Positions 15,350 through 24,920 of a DNA stretch of 39,836 bases are shown piece by piece. The DNA is taken from the NCBI GenBank assembly GCA_902762905.1, contig CACWQE010000023.1:1-39836 (forward strand), in the 5' to 3' direction. The position numbers and the translations under genes are program-made. A model generated the notes under the pieces. It did no database searches, had not been told where the DNA came from, and worked only from the letters and a program-made list of their open reading frames with translations. This DNA is from an uncultured Lachnospiraceae bacterium. GTDB taxonomy: Bacteria; Bacillota; Clostridia; Lachnospirales; Lachnospiraceae. The first letter of the stretch is position 1. The number at the start of each line of letters is the position of its first letter.

Positions 15350-16609
15350 TTATATATATTGAATTCTGGCACCTAACTGTCTCAAATCCTCTACAATATC
15401 CTCATATCCCCGTTCAATATAAGAGATATCTGTCACAGTTGTATAACCTTTACTCATCAATCCCGCCAACACAAGAGCTGCCCCCTGACGCAGGTCTGTT
15501 GCTTTTACTGTATGCCCTTGCAAGCAATGTCCCCCTGAAATCTTGAGCGTCTGATCCTGAATCTCAATCTCAGCGCCTAATTTTCTCAATTCTGATACAA
15601 TAGAAAAACGTTTCTCGAATACCGTTTCCTCCACATAGCTGATTCCCTGCCCACGCAACAATGTTGCCACCAGAACCGGTTGCAGATCCGTTGGAAACTC
15701 TGGATAAATGCCCGTTTGAAATGTTCCCGGATTAATCCATCCATTCGATTGTACCTCAAGATAAGAATCCATCCGTATCACCTGCGCACCTAATTGCGAT
15801 GCAACACGAATCACATTCGCCATGTAACGAATATCATCGATTCCCACCATCTTTATATCACAAGGAATTGCGGCTGCCATCAAAAGATACGTGCCTGCCA
15901 CAATTCTATCATATACATTGTTATAATCACAAGCCACAAATTGACTTGTTCCCTTAATTGTCAACACATCAGTTCCAATTCCCTCCATCGTAACTCCCAT
16001 TCGCTGCAAGTATTGACATAGTTCAATTATCTCCGGTTCTTTCGCAATCCCACGTAATATCGTTCTTCCTGTTGCACCGGTTGCCGCAAGTATCAGATTC
16101 TCTGTCGCACCCACACTTGGAAACCGTAAATGATATTCGCACCCCTGCAAATGATACGTATTACAATATAGCATCTGATTACGCATTCGAAAGTCTACAT
16201 TCATCTTCATAAGACCTTCTAAATGAATATCAATCGGCCGAAGCCCGATCGCACAACCACCAGGCATTCCAATCTCAGCCTGTTTCCATCTTGCAAGCAT
16301 TGGCCCTAACAGTAAGATGGAAGATCTCAGGCGGCTCGTCATTTCATACGGTAATGGCGCATATGCAGCCTGTGTTGTATCAATGGTAAGCGTATGTCCT
16401 TCTAATGTTGTGTGAATCTGAAGACATTGCAACAATTCACACATGGCATACACATCCTCAATCACCGGACAATTCTCAATCACAGATATTCCTGAGCCAA
16501 GCACCGTTGCTGCCATGATCGGAAGCACTGTATTCTTAGAACCTTGTATCGTAATCGTTCCATTTAATCTTCCGGTCTCTTTTATACTGATTGCTTTCAA
16601 GAACTCCAC
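15350..16609 (-). CDS. murA: UDP-N-acetylglucosamine 1-carboxyvinyltransferase
   Basis: Adds enolpyruvate from PEP to UDP-GlcNAc, the first committed step of peptidoglycan synthesis and the target of fosfomycin. The two inside-out alpha/beta domains are recognisable; Lys26-Asn27 (GSKNTVLPIMAA) match the substrate-binding pair, and MPGGCAIGLRPID (115-127) has the catalytic Cys119 that fosfomycin alkylates, so classical sensitivity is expected at this residue. The start is GTG at 16609 with only a weak ribosome site; no better in-frame start is obvious. It occupies the place where other Firmicutes have murG or murB in the dcw cluster. A second murA copy elsewhere is common in Firmicutes. A TATAAT-like stretch in the 59-bp gap after ftsW hints at an internal promoter. 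Confidence 0.95.
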   Translation of the reverse strand: MEFLKAISIKETGRLNGTITIQGSKNTVLPIMAATVLGSGISVIENCPVIEDVYAMCELLQCLQIHTTLEGHTLTIDTTQAAYAPLPYEMTSRLRSSILLLGPMLARWKQAEIGMPGGCAIGLRPIDIHLEGLMKMNVDFRMRNQMLYCNTYHLQGCEYHLRFPSVGATENLILAATGATGRTILRGIAKEPEIIELCQYLQRMGVTMEGIGTDVLTIKGTSQFVACDYNNVYDRIVAGTYLLMAAAIPCDIKMVGIDDIRYMANVIRVASQLGAQVIRMDSYLEVQSNGWINPGTFQTGIYPEFPTDLQPVLVATLLRGQGISYVEETVFEKRFSIVSELRKLGAEIEIQDQTLKISGGHCLQGHTVKATDLRQGAALVLAGLMSKGYTTVTDISYIERGYEDIVEDLRQLGARIQYI

Positions 16610-16668
16610 ATCCCATTCGTGCCATATATATTATAATATGCCGAAAAACTGGAAACGTGCCATCTTTT

Positions 16669-17820
16669 CTAATATTCTTTGGTCACACGAATCTGTCTGG
16701 CTACCGAAAGTACTAATCCCATCTCGATCAACAGACCAAAGATTGCCGTTCCTCCATAACTGATAAACGGTAACGGAACACCTGTCGGTGGAATTGTATT
16801 CGTTACAACCGCTACATTAATCAATACCTGCACCGCAATATGCGTTGTAACACCAACCACGATCAATGCTCCATATAAATCCGGTGCACTCATAGCGATC
16901 ATAACACATCGCCATACCAGAATAATAAACAAGCCTATTACGCAGGCTGCACCAAACAACCCTAGTTCTTCACAAATAACAGAAAAGATCATATCATTAT
17001 GTGACTCTGGAATGAAACCTAGTTTCTGGATACTCTGCCCTAAGCCCTTACCGAAAATGCCTCCGGAACCAATTGCATAAAGTGCCTGCATGGTCTGATA
17101 TCCTTTCTCATACTTTTCCGGATGCAGCCAGATCTTAATACGATCCATTCGATAACTTTGTGTCAGCAAAAAGATCGTCATAAATCCAACCAGAATACCG
17201 CCCATTGCAAAAAACTGCTTAATTTTCGGACTTGTAACAAATACAATAATCGCAACCATTGCTGCACATATAATACCGGTACTTAAGTTTTCTACCGCAA
17301 TCAAAGCAACGACCGCCATAGGAAATGCAACAACCCTGAACAAGATCTTCAGGTCTCCAATCCTTGCAGCACGGATTGTCGCCACATGTGCTGTATACAA
17401 GACAATAACAACCTTAGCTGCCTCGGAAGGCTGGAACTGGACTGGTCCTAACTGGATCCAGCGGACAGAACCATTCGACGCCTTACCTACGATCAATACC
17501 AGGATCAGTAATGCAATAATAGCATACATCATCAAAAGAGAAACCCGTTTCCACCAATGATAATCCATCTTCGATACACCAAGCATCGCCGCAATACCCA
17601 TAACTGCAAATAAGCCTTGTCGTTTCAGGTAATAAGCAGAGGAACCTGTCTTCAATTCTGCCGTATAGGAACTGGTACTATATACCATTACCAGTCCAAA
17701 TGCAACCAAAAACAAGACAATAAACAATAACGAATAATCAAAGAAATCGCTCTTTTTCTTCGTCTTGTTACTTCTCTTTCTAGTTGGCCGTTCTACCTCA
17801 CGTGGTCTTCTATTTGCCAT
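16669..17820 (-). CDS. ftsW: Septal peptidoglycan polymerase FtsW (SEDS family)
   Basis: Polytopic SEDS glycosyltransferase that polymerises lipid II together with a class B PBP at the septum; the sporulation homologue is SpoVE. The 383-residue chain has a basic N-terminal tail (RPTRKRSNKTKKK) and about ten membrane helices. Family motifs are present: QPSEAAKVVIVLYTA, GSGGIFGKGLGQSIQKLGFIPE with the following SHNDMIFSVICEELG, and PPTGVPLPFISYGGTA near the C-terminus. It starts three bases after the murD stop, so translation is coupled. Which of the two nearby PBPs is its partner cannot be read from the sequence; the downstream-operon PBP (20275-22089) is cotranscribed with it. Confidence 0.95.
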   Translation of the reverse strand: MANRRPREVERPTRKRSNKTKKKSDFFDYSLLFIVLFLVAFGLVMVYSTSSYTAELKTGSSAYYLKRQGLFAVMGIAAMLGVSKMDYHWWKRVSLLMMYAIIALLILVLIVGKASNGSVRWIQLGPVQFQPSEAAKVVIVLYTAHVATIRAARIGDLKILFRVVAFPMAVVALIAVENLSTGIICAAMVAIIVFVTSPKIKQFFAMGGILVGFMTIFLLTQSYRMDRIKIWLHPEKYEKGYQTMQALYAIGSGGIFGKGLGQSIQKLGFIPESHNDMIFSVICEELGLFGAACVIGLFIILVWRCVMIAMSAPDLYGALIVVGVTTHIAVQVLINVAVVTNTIPPTGVPLPFISYGGTAIFGLLIEMGLVLSVARQIRVTKEY

Positions 17821-17823
17821 ACA

Positions 17824-19188
17824 TTAAGCTCCTAACTCATTTACATATTCTTTAAACATGTCTCCCCGCTGCTCATAATTATCAAACTGACCCCAACTTG
17901 CACATGCCGGTGATAGCAACACAGCCTCCCCCGGCTCCGCAGCCTTTGCACAGATATCAACCGCTTCCTTGAGATCTTTTGCAAATACCACATCTGTAAA
18001 GCCGTATTTCGCTGCTGTATCTGCAATCAATTGTGCAGTCTGCCCGATCAGAACTAACTGTTTTACCTTACCATCAAACGCCTGAATCCAATCGTCAAAT
18101 GCAACTTTCTTGTCGTAACCGCCGCCGATCAACAATGTCTTACGATTCATTGCCTGAATACCCTTGATTGCTGCATCCGGATTCGTTCCTTTAGAGTCGT
18201 TATAATAGGCAACTCCATTGACTTCTCTTACAAATTCAATTCGATGTGCCACACCCTTAAATGTCTTCACAACTGACACAATATTTTCCATTGGAATTCC
18301 CATATAGTAAGCAACTGCAATGCCTGCCATATAATTTTCAACGTTATGTCCGCCTAATAATACAAGATCCTTTGTTGCAATAACTTTCTTCTCTTCTCCA
18401 TTCTCCCGAAGTACGATCCAGTCATCCGCAAGACAAATCCCTTCTTCTATATTATGTAAACGGCTGAAATATATTACCTTTGCTTTTACACGTTTATCTT
18501 TTGCCATCTTCTTTGTAATCGGGTCATCATAATTCAAGATCAGATAATCATCTTCCGTCTGATTCTTGCAGACATCCAATTTCACAGAAGCATAATTCTC
18601 CATTGTATAATGCCGGTTCAAATGATCCGGTGTCACATTAAGTACAGCACTTACATGTGGATGAAAATCCACGATCGTCTCTAACTGGAAGGATGATACT
18701 TCTGCAACTGTATAGGAATCTTCATCCATATCAAGAGCAACTTCTGTATATGGAATTCCAATATTACCTACCGTAAAACTATCTTTCGTATAATCAGCAA
18801 AAATCTCTCCCACCAATGACGTGGTCGTTGTCTTACCGTTCGTACCGGTAATAGCAGCCAGCTTGCCAGCTCCTGCCTGATATGCCAGCTCAATCTCACT
18901 CCAGATCGGAATCTTATGATCTCTTACTGTATTGGCCATATCTGAATCGACTGGAATTCCCGGACTGATAATACACAACTCTATATCCTGTAGTACACTA
19001 TCATTCAGCTTTCCCAGAACCACTCCAATGTCTTCTCTGTCCTCAAACTGACTAAGAAACTGATCGACATCCAGGTCTACATTACCATCATAGAACACAA
19101 CCTGTGCACCTTTCTTCTGTAATAACTTACCTGCATTTGCTCCACTTTTTCCTGTACCGGCAACCAGTACCTTCTTATGAAAATCCAT
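17824..19188 (-). CDS. murD: UDP-N-acetylmuramoyl-L-alanine:D-glutamate ligase
   Basis: ATP-dependent Mur ligase that adds D-glutamate to UDP-MurNAc-L-Ala in the cytosol. The N-terminal Rossmann-like domain begins VLVAGTGKSGANAGKLLQKKG; the ATP-binding loop is AITGTNGKTTTTSLV (about residue 112); a central HLNRHYTMENYASVK segment and the C-terminal YNDSKGTNPDAAIKGI and LLIGGGYDKKVAFDDW segments are typical of MurD. The length of 454 is normal. AGGGAGG precedes ATG 19188. It lies 33 bp after mraY and directly before ftsW, as in most dcw clusters. Confidence 0.96.
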   Translation of the reverse strand: MDFHKKVLVAGTGKSGANAGKLLQKKGAQVVFYDGNVDLDVDQFLSQFEDREDIGVVLGKLNDSVLQDIELCIISPGIPVDSDMANTVRDHKIPIWSEIELAYQAGAGKLAAITGTNGKTTTTSLVGEIFADYTKDSFTVGNIGIPYTEVALDMDEDSYTVAEVSSFQLETIVDFHPHVSAVLNVTPDHLNRHYTMENYASVKLDVCKNQTEDDYLILNYDDPITKKMAKDKRVKAKVIYFSRLHNIEEGICLADDWIVLRENGEEKKVIATKDLVLLGGHNVENYMAGIAVAYYMGIPMENIVSVVKTFKGVAHRIEFVREVNGVAYYNDSKGTNPDAAIKGIQAMNRKTLLIGGGYDKKVAFDDWIQAFDGKVKQLVLIGQTAQLIADTAAKYGFTDVVFAKDLKEAVDICAKAAEPGEAVLLSPACASWGQFDNYEQRGDMFKEYVNELGA

Positions 19189-19221
19189 AGTTTCCTCCCT
19201 AGATTCTATTATTCTCTTATA

Positions 19222-20181
19222 TTACAAAGCCATGAGACCGATCAAGCAAAGAATCGCAGTTACAATTGAAAAGATTGCAACGACCTTCGTCTCCGGCCAG
19301 CCTGAAAGTTCAAAATGATGATGAATTGGTGCCATCTTGAAGACACGTTTTCCTGTCTTCTTGAAATATGTGACCTGTATAATAACAGATAACACTTCTA
19401 CTAAGTATATACATCCTACAATTACAATATAGATCGGCATCTTAAGCATCACGGCAGTTGCACCGATCAAACCGCCTAACGCCAGAGAACCGGTATCTCC
19501 CATGAATACTTTCGCCGGGTATACGTTATAGACTAAAAATCCCAGCAAAGAGCCAACTGCTGCACATGTGATCGGTTCTAATCCTGATGCAGTTCCAATT
19601 GCAACTACGGTAAAGAATGTTGCAGTCAATACCGTAATGGAAGACAACAGACCATCTAATCCATCTGTAAAATTCGTACCATTGACGGTTCCTAACAGTA
19701 CCACAAACAAGAATGGATAAAACCAGAATCCAAGATTCCACTCCATACCACCGGTAAACGGTATCAATACCGATGTACCAAGATCTGTATAATTTGCAAG
19801 ATAATATGCAAAAATTGCTGTGATCAGAAATTGTCCAAGCATCTTCTGCCATGCATGAAGTCCCATGGAACGTTTCATTACAACTTTGATGTAATCATCT
19901 AAGAATCCTACCAGACCAAATCCCAATGTCACAAACAATATCGGAAGAATCTGCGGATTGCTCTTCATATAGAGCAACGATGTGATCACGATACTGCAAA
20001 GAATGATCAGACCACCCATCGTAGGTGTTCCCGACTTCTTCAAATGAGATTCCGGTCCGTCATCTCTTACAAACTGTCCGAACTTCAACTTCTTCAAGAA
20101 TGGTATCATAATCGGACACAACAACACACTGATTGCAAAAGCAATCACAACTGGTAACAGCACTAAAAAATCAAACTTCAT
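19222..20181 (-). CDS. mraY: Phospho-N-acetylmuramoyl-pentapeptide transferase
   Basis: Polytopic membrane enzyme that transfers phospho-MurNAc-pentapeptide to undecaprenyl phosphate, giving lipid I. Recognisable motifs are GPESHLKKSGTPTMGGL (about residues 43-60), the Mg-binding FLDDYIKV, NFTDGLDGL and the C-terminal APIHHHFELSGWPETKVV. The chain has about ten hydrophobic helices. I start it at ATG 20181 (MKFDFLVLLP, 319 aa) because GGTAGGA is better spaced for it than for the ATG six bases upstream. It follows the second PBP gene after about 90 bp and precedes murD. Confidence 0.96.
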   Translation of the reverse strand: MKFDFLVLLPVVIAFAISVLLCPIMIPFLKKLKFGQFVRDDGPESHLKKSGTPTMGGLIILCSIVITSLLYMKSNPQILPILFVTLGFGLVGFLDDYIKVVMKRSMGLHAWQKMLGQFLITAIFAYYLANYTDLGTSVLIPFTGGMEWNLGFWFYPFLFVVLLGTVNGTNFTDGLDGLLSSITVLTATFFTVVAIGTASGLEPITCAAVGSLLGFLVYNVYPAKVFMGDTGSLALGGLIGATAVMLKMPIYIVIVGCIYLVEVLSVIIQVTYFKKTGKRVFKMAPIHHHFELSGWPETKVVAIFSIVTAILCLIGLMAL

Positions 20182-20274
20182 AATCATTCCTACCCTTTAG
20201 TAATTCTTATTTTCGTATTATATTTAACCCTACTAGTATAATTCTTTTTCTATATTTTATCAACCATTTTAAGG

Positions 20275-22089
20275 CTATTCTTTTGTCTTTTCCCCCGTAT
20301 CCGTATAATCTGCTTCAATTCCAATATATGGTAATATGTTCTGATACATTTCAGACATTACCGGTGCCGCAATCGTACCTCCATAATAAATTCCCACCGG
20401 TTCATCAATCATTATAATCCCGATGATCTGCGGATTATTCGCTGGCACAAATCCTAAAAAAGAAGAGATGTATTTTCCATTCCCTCTTGGAAATTTCTCC
20501 GATGTTGCTGTTTTACCGCCTACACGGTACCCTGCCACCTGTCCTTTACTTCCAGAGCCCTCTGCCACGACCGCCTCTAATAGTTCCTTCATCGTATCGG
20601 ATGTCGACTTCTGAATGGCATTCGCTTTCTCTTCATAAGCAAATGTATCCACTTTCTTTCCATCTTCATCTGTTGCATACATTCCAAAATGCGGAGTAAC
20701 CAGCGTTCCTCCATTTACAACTGCGCTTGCCGCCCTCAGCAACTGTAAGGGCGTAATCTGAAATGACTGTCCAAAGCTCATCGTTGCCAATTCTACCGCA
20801 CCAACATCCTCTTGTTTATGCATAATAGAGGAAGCTTCTCCCGGAAGGTCTATACCTGTCTTCTCAAACAATCCCAATTTTCTATAGTTCTTATACATAT
20901 TGTCAACACCCACTCGTGCTCCCACATCTATAAATACCGGATTACAGGAGTTCATAATACCCTGTCGAAACGTCTCAGCACCATGACCACCCACTTTATG
21001 GCACCTTATTCTCCGATCTTCCACAATACGAAAACCCGGACAGGAAAATGTATCATCCACCCGGACAACCCCTTCCTCTAATGCAGCAGTTGCCGTCACA
21101 ATCTTAAATGTAGATCCGGGTTCATATGTATCATTAATGCAGAAATTTCTCCACATTCCATTCAATGCATCCTGTTTCTCCTGTTCCGTCATATTCTGTT
21201 GTTTGGTTTCATCCGTTTTCTCATCTGTATTCTCCTGCGTCTCTTCTGTGCTACCCACATACAGATCCTCGACCGAAACAAGTGTATACGGCTCATTCAG
21301 GTTATACTCCGGCACATTCACCATTGCATAGATCTCCCCATTTTGTGGGTTCATTAAAATAACGGATACCCGTTTTGCCTGCTTTGCTTTCAATACTTTC
21401 GTAGCTGCCTGTTCTGCGTACTTCTGAATATTTACATCAATGGATATGTAGAGATTCTTTCCCGCAATCGGCTCCACTCTTCCTTCTGCTTCATTGGGGA
21501 TTTCCACACCATTGGCATCTGTAAGCGTTAAGATACTTCCCGGCGTTCCTTCTAACACATCCTCATATGCAACTTCCAGTCCAACAATTCCTTGATTATC
21601 TGCTCCGGTAAAGCCCAACACCTTACTCGCCAACGTATTATATGGATAATACCGCTTGTAGTCCTCATCTATCATAACTCCATCCAGACCCAGTTCACGT
21701 AATTGATCTGCGGTTTCTTTTTCCACATTGCTTTTAATCTTCTCACGCATTGACCGTGTTGTTACTTTCTTACGAACCCATTCTTCATCCAGATTGAGCA
21801 CACGGCACAATTGTTTTACAACCTCATCTTCATTTGTTACCTGCGAATGAATGACCGAAACCGAACACACCGGTTTGTTACCCGCCATTTCCACACCATT
21901 TCTATCATAGATCACACCACGTTTCGCCTTGATGCTTCTCTCACGTTCATGAAGTGCCTGCGCTTTCTGATAATAATAATCGGAACGGACGAGCATCAGA
22001 TACGACAACCGTGCAAATAATCCAACAAATGCTGCAATAATCACAAGAGCTACAACAAAAATCTTCTTTCTCGTAAATGTCTTTGGCAT
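20275..22089 (-). CDS. Class B penicillin-binding protein (FtsI/SpoVD type), KTA variant
   Basis: Membrane-anchored D,D-transpeptidase that cross-links septal or spore peptidoglycan. It has a basic N-terminus, one membrane segment (about 10-33), a dimerisation domain starting KRGVIYDRNG, and a transpeptidase domain with S326-TF-K329, S381-C-N383 and the third motif KTA (526-528) in GGKTATSEK, where most class B PBPs have KTG. An acidic insert rich in Glu, Thr and Asn lies at about 280-300. No PASTA domain follows; the protein ends soon after the catalytic fold. It heads the operon running to ftsQ and is separated from the other PBP gene by a hairpin. SpoVD and FtsI roles cannot be distinguished by sequence alone. 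Confidence 0.9.
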   Translation of the reverse strand: MPKTFTRKKIFVVALVIIAAFVGLFARLSYLMLVRSDYYYQKAQALHERERSIKAKRGVIYDRNGVEMAGNKPVCSVSVIHSQVTNEDEVVKQLCRVLNLDEEWVRKKVTTRSMREKIKSNVEKETADQLRELGLDGVMIDEDYKRYYPYNTLASKVLGFTGADNQGIVGLEVAYEDVLEGTPGSILTLTDANGVEIPNEAEGRVEPIAGKNLYISIDVNIQKYAEQAATKVLKAKQAKRVSVILMNPQNGEIYAMVNVPEYNLNEPYTLVSVEDLYVGSTEETQENTDEKTDETKQQNMTEQEKQDALNGMWRNFCINDTYEPGSTFKIVTATAALEEGVVRVDDTFSCPGFRIVEDRRIRCHKVGGHGAETFRQGIMNSCNPVFIDVGARVGVDNMYKNYRKLGLFEKTGIDLPGEASSIMHKQEDVGAVELATMSFGQSFQITPLQLLRAASAVVNGGTLVTPHFGMYATDEDGKKVDTFAYEEKANAIQKSTSDTMKELLEAVVAEGSGSKGQVAGYRVGGKTATSEKFPRGNGKYISSFLGFVPANNPQIIGIIMIDEPVGIYYGGTIAAPVMSEMYQNILPYIGIEADYTDTGEKTKE

Positions 22090-22172
22090 CCGAAATCTCC
22101 ATATCCATACTTATATTAATAGTATTACCTATTTTATATGAATATGTATTTCTGAATTAATTATTTCTAAAA

Positions 22173-22216
22173 ATAACCCAGGCACAGATCTTCTCTCCCA
22201 AAAAAATCTGTGCCTT
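22173..22216 (-). terminator. Hairpin between the two PBP genes (partial terminator)
   Basis: AGGCACAGAT (22180-22189) pairs with ATCTGTGCCT (22206-22215), a perfect 10-bp stem. The loop of 16 nt is larger than usual. On the minus strand it is followed by GGGTTATTTTTAG. It lies in the 180-bp gap between the stop at 22270 and the next ATG at 22089, so it may split the dcw region into two transcription units. Confidence 0.6.
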
Positions 22217-22269
22217 GACAATCAAACAGGACCCGCCACCGGTAGGTTTCCCTCTATATTACATTATTC

Positions 22270-24333
22270 TCATTGTGCTGGCTCTGCAGCCTGTGTTGTT
22301 TCTTCTGTTGCCTGTGTCGTTGTCTCAGTTGCAGCCTGCGTTGTTGTTTCTGTGCTGGCTTCCGTCGACTGACCTTCCTGCGTAGAAACTTCTGTTGCCG
22401 TCTCAGAACTTCCTTCTTCTGTTGATTTCTGCAAATCCTCAGAAAGCTGCTCTGTCGGTACATTACCTTCAAAGATCGGTGTAGCAACCTGATCTCCGAC
22501 ATCTGCACCTTCACTCTTATTCTCCGTATCTGACTGATAGATATTCATATACGGTAACAATTCCTGAAAGATCGACTGTGCAATGATCGTTCCCAAACCA
22601 GAGCTTGCCTGATCTTCTACATTCGGCTCATCTACTGTTACATATACTACGACCTGTGGATTCTCCACTGGAGCAAATCCAATAAATGACAACAGATATT
22701 TGCCATTACCTCGCGGAATCTTCTCTGCCGTACCAGTCTTACCACCAATTGTATATCCTGCAACTTGTGCCTTTCTGGCAGTACCGTTGCTTACTACCTC
22801 AAACAATGCATTCCGCATGAATTCGGATGTTTCAGACGATATCGTCTTTCTCAAAATGGTTGGTTCAATATTATTGATCACACCACCATTCTCATCTACG
22901 ATCTGCTTGACCATATGTGGTTCATAATAATCACCACCATTGATCACCGAACAGAATGCCGTTCCAATCTGCATCATCGTAACCGTAAGACCCTGTCCAA
23001 AAGAAGAAGTTGCAAGTTCTACCGGATTCAGCTTATCTTCAGAATACACCAATCCTGCAGCTTCTCCATATAGATCTACATGGGTTGTCTTTCCAAAACC
23101 AAATACATTCTGATATTTGGCAAATGTACTTCTTCCCTCTGTCTGTGCTATCTGCATCAATGCCACATTACAAGACTGCATCAATGCCTGTTCAATTGAG
23201 ACTTGTCCATGTCCTTCATGATTGTGACACTTGATCGTCCAGTCCTCAACATCCAACTTACCACCACAGAAGAAGACTTCGTCTCCCTTTAATGCACCAT
23301 CTTCTAACGCACCGGATATCGTAAATGTCTTGTAGGTAGAACCCGGTTCGAAGCCGTCTGATATAATAAAGTTACGCCATGCCTTATTGAGACAATCTAA
23401 TCGTTCATCATCTGACAATGCATCAATCTGTGCCTGCACATCTCCGTCTTCACTGTTAAACTGATACGCTATTGCACTATCTTCATACGGCTCATTCAAG
23501 TCAAAGCTATTCGAATTCGCCATTGCCAATACTTCACCGGAATTCGGATCCATGACCAGCACGGATACATTCTTTGCACCGGTCTGTGTCATGAATGCAT
23601 TGATCTTCTTCTCCACAATATTCTGTGCATTCGCATCAATCGTCGAGATAATATTATATCCATTCACCGGTTCTTTCGTTGTACGTTCCAATGTCATATC
23701 TTCTGTCAGATATCCATATTCACGTCCGTTAATTCCATTCAACTCATCATTATAGTAGCCTTCCATGCCACCCTGACCGACATTACCACTTACCGTAAAT
23801 CCAATTGCATGACATGCAAGAGAATTGTATGGATAATATCTCTGGTATTCATCTTCGAACCAGACACCTTTTACATTCTTACCATCTTTGGTAGCAACAA
23901 AATCGTTAAAAGGCTTCACCTGTTCATAAGTCAGTTTCTTAAGCATCTTCTTATATAGAGAGGACTTATCTGACAATGCCTCTTCAATCTGTGCTTCCGT
24001 CAGATCAAAATACTTCGTCAAGGCAGAAATGGTTGCCTTCTTTACCTTGTCATCCTGCAATATATTCTTTGGTTCAATAATCAGATTATATACTTTTTCA
24101 CTTGTCGCCAGCTGTGTTCCATTACGGTCTAATATATCACCTCTCCGGTATGGAATCTCAATACTGTCATAGCTTTGCTGTGCTAATACAATCTTCTCAT
24201 AACGTTTTCCATCTTTGTCGTTGATATACCAGATCCGCACAATCAACGCAATAAAGCCACAGGTTAATAATGCTGTGACCCAAAAAAACTTCTTCTGCAT
24301 TCTTTCTAGGAAACGTTTTCTCTTCTTTGCCAT
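22270..24333 (-). CDS. Class B penicillin-binding protein (FtsI type) with Thr/Glu-rich C-terminal tail
   Basis: Septal D,D-transpeptidase candidate. One N-terminal membrane segment (about 16-36) follows a very basic start (MAKKRKRFLERMQKK). The dimerisation domain opens with RRGDILDRNGTQLATS, and the transpeptidase domain has S332-TY-K335, S387-C-N389 and K532-T-G534 in GGKTGTAEK, all intact. After the domain ends near residue 600 comes a low-complexity extracytoplasmic tail of about 85 residues made mostly of Thr, Glu, Ala, Ser and Gln; PASTA repeats are absent. It is directly cotranscribed with mraZ-rsmH-ftsL (14 bp after ftsL). With canonical motifs it is the better candidate for vegetative FtsI, its neighbour for a SpoVD-like role. 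Confidence 0.92.
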   Translation of the reverse strand: MAKKRKRFLERMQKKFFWVTALLTCGFIALIVRIWYINDKDGKRYEKIVLAQQSYDSIEIPYRRGDILDRNGTQLATSEKVYNLIIEPKNILQDDKVKKATISALTKYFDLTEAQIEEALSDKSSLYKKMLKKLTYEQVKPFNDFVATKDGKNVKGVWFEDEYQRYYPYNSLACHAIGFTVSGNVGQGGMEGYYNDELNGINGREYGYLTEDMTLERTTKEPVNGYNIISTIDANAQNIVEKKINAFMTQTGAKNVSVLVMDPNSGEVLAMANSNSFDLNEPYEDSAIAYQFNSEDGDVQAQIDALSDDERLDCLNKAWRNFIISDGFEPGSTYKTFTISGALEDGALKGDEVFFCGGKLDVEDWTIKCHNHEGHGQVSIEQALMQSCNVALMQIAQTEGRSTFAKYQNVFGFGKTTHVDLYGEAAGLVYSEDKLNPVELATSSFGQGLTVTMMQIGTAFCSVINGGDYYEPHMVKQIVDENGGVINNIEPTILRKTISSETSEFMRNALFEVVSNGTARKAQVAGYTIGGKTGTAEKIPRGNGKYLLSFIGFAPVENPQVVVYVTVDEPNVEDQASSGLGTIIAQSIFQELLPYMNIYQSDTENKSEGADVGDQVATPIFEGNVPTEQLSEDLQKSTEEGSSETATEVSTQEGQSTEASTETTTQAATETTTQATEETTQAAEPAQ

Positions 24334-24347
24334 ATAATCACCTAATT

Positions 24348-24839
24348 TTATTCTTTTGGCACATCCTTAAACTGCTTCACATAATCAGGATTACTTGCTT
24401 TGTAAGATACAACCTGATCATTACCCGGATATACCATTCCTAATTCCTGTGTTGCAAAATCATATACCTTTGTTAAATCCACTGAACTGTCTAACCGTTT
24501 GCTTGTTTCATTGTTAGTATCTTTCAATTCATTCAGATTACTCTCTAATAAAGCAATCTGTCTTCTCTGTTCTGTTATATCTGCCTGTAAGGATAACATA
24601 TTAACACATGCACCAAACAAGAATACAGTTGCTACAACAAGTGCCATTGTATAGCGCAGATCAAAAGCCTTTGCGCGCTGTGCATTTTTCTCAACTCTCG
24701 CGTTAGTCTTACGCTCTCTTTCTGGTACAGGCTGTCGATTCGGTCTAACTTCCCTTTGTGGTACCGTATTCAGCTTTCTGGCTGCATTCCCCTCGATGTA
24801 ATAATATCTTTCCTCATTTCTTGAATCCAATCTTCTCAT
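24348..24839 (-). CDS. ftsL: Cell division protein FtsL/DivIC family
   Basis: Small bitopic divisome protein that pairs by coiled coil with DivIC and FtsQ. The 163-residue chain has a long basic cytoplasmic tail (1-62, rich in Arg and Asn), one membrane helix (about 63-84, YTMALVVATVFLFGACVNML), and an extracellular heptad-rich region (about 85-125, QRRQIALLESNLNELKD). The position between rsmH and the first PBP gene is diagnostic, because primary sequence conservation in this family is very low. The cytoplasmic tail is longer than in B. subtilis FtsL. Confidence 0.82.
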   Translation of the reverse strand: MRRLDSRNEERYYYIEGNAARKLNTVPQREVRPNRQPVPERERKTNARVEKNAQRAKAFDLRYTMALVVATVFLFGACVNMLSLQADITEQRRQIALLESNLNELKDTNNETSKRLDSSVDLTKVYDFATQELGMVYPGNDQVVSYKASNPDYVKQFKDVPKE

Positions 24840-24920
24840 ACCCCTTTTCTAAATACGTCTTATCTTCCGTAACCCGGATATTCCCCATTCATCATGTGTC
24901 TATCTATATACTTTAATACC

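Noticed and set aside
22180..22215. CRISPR or other spaced-repeat array in the dcw region
   Set aside because: Only a single hairpin is present; there are no regularly spaced repeats with spacers anywhere in the window.
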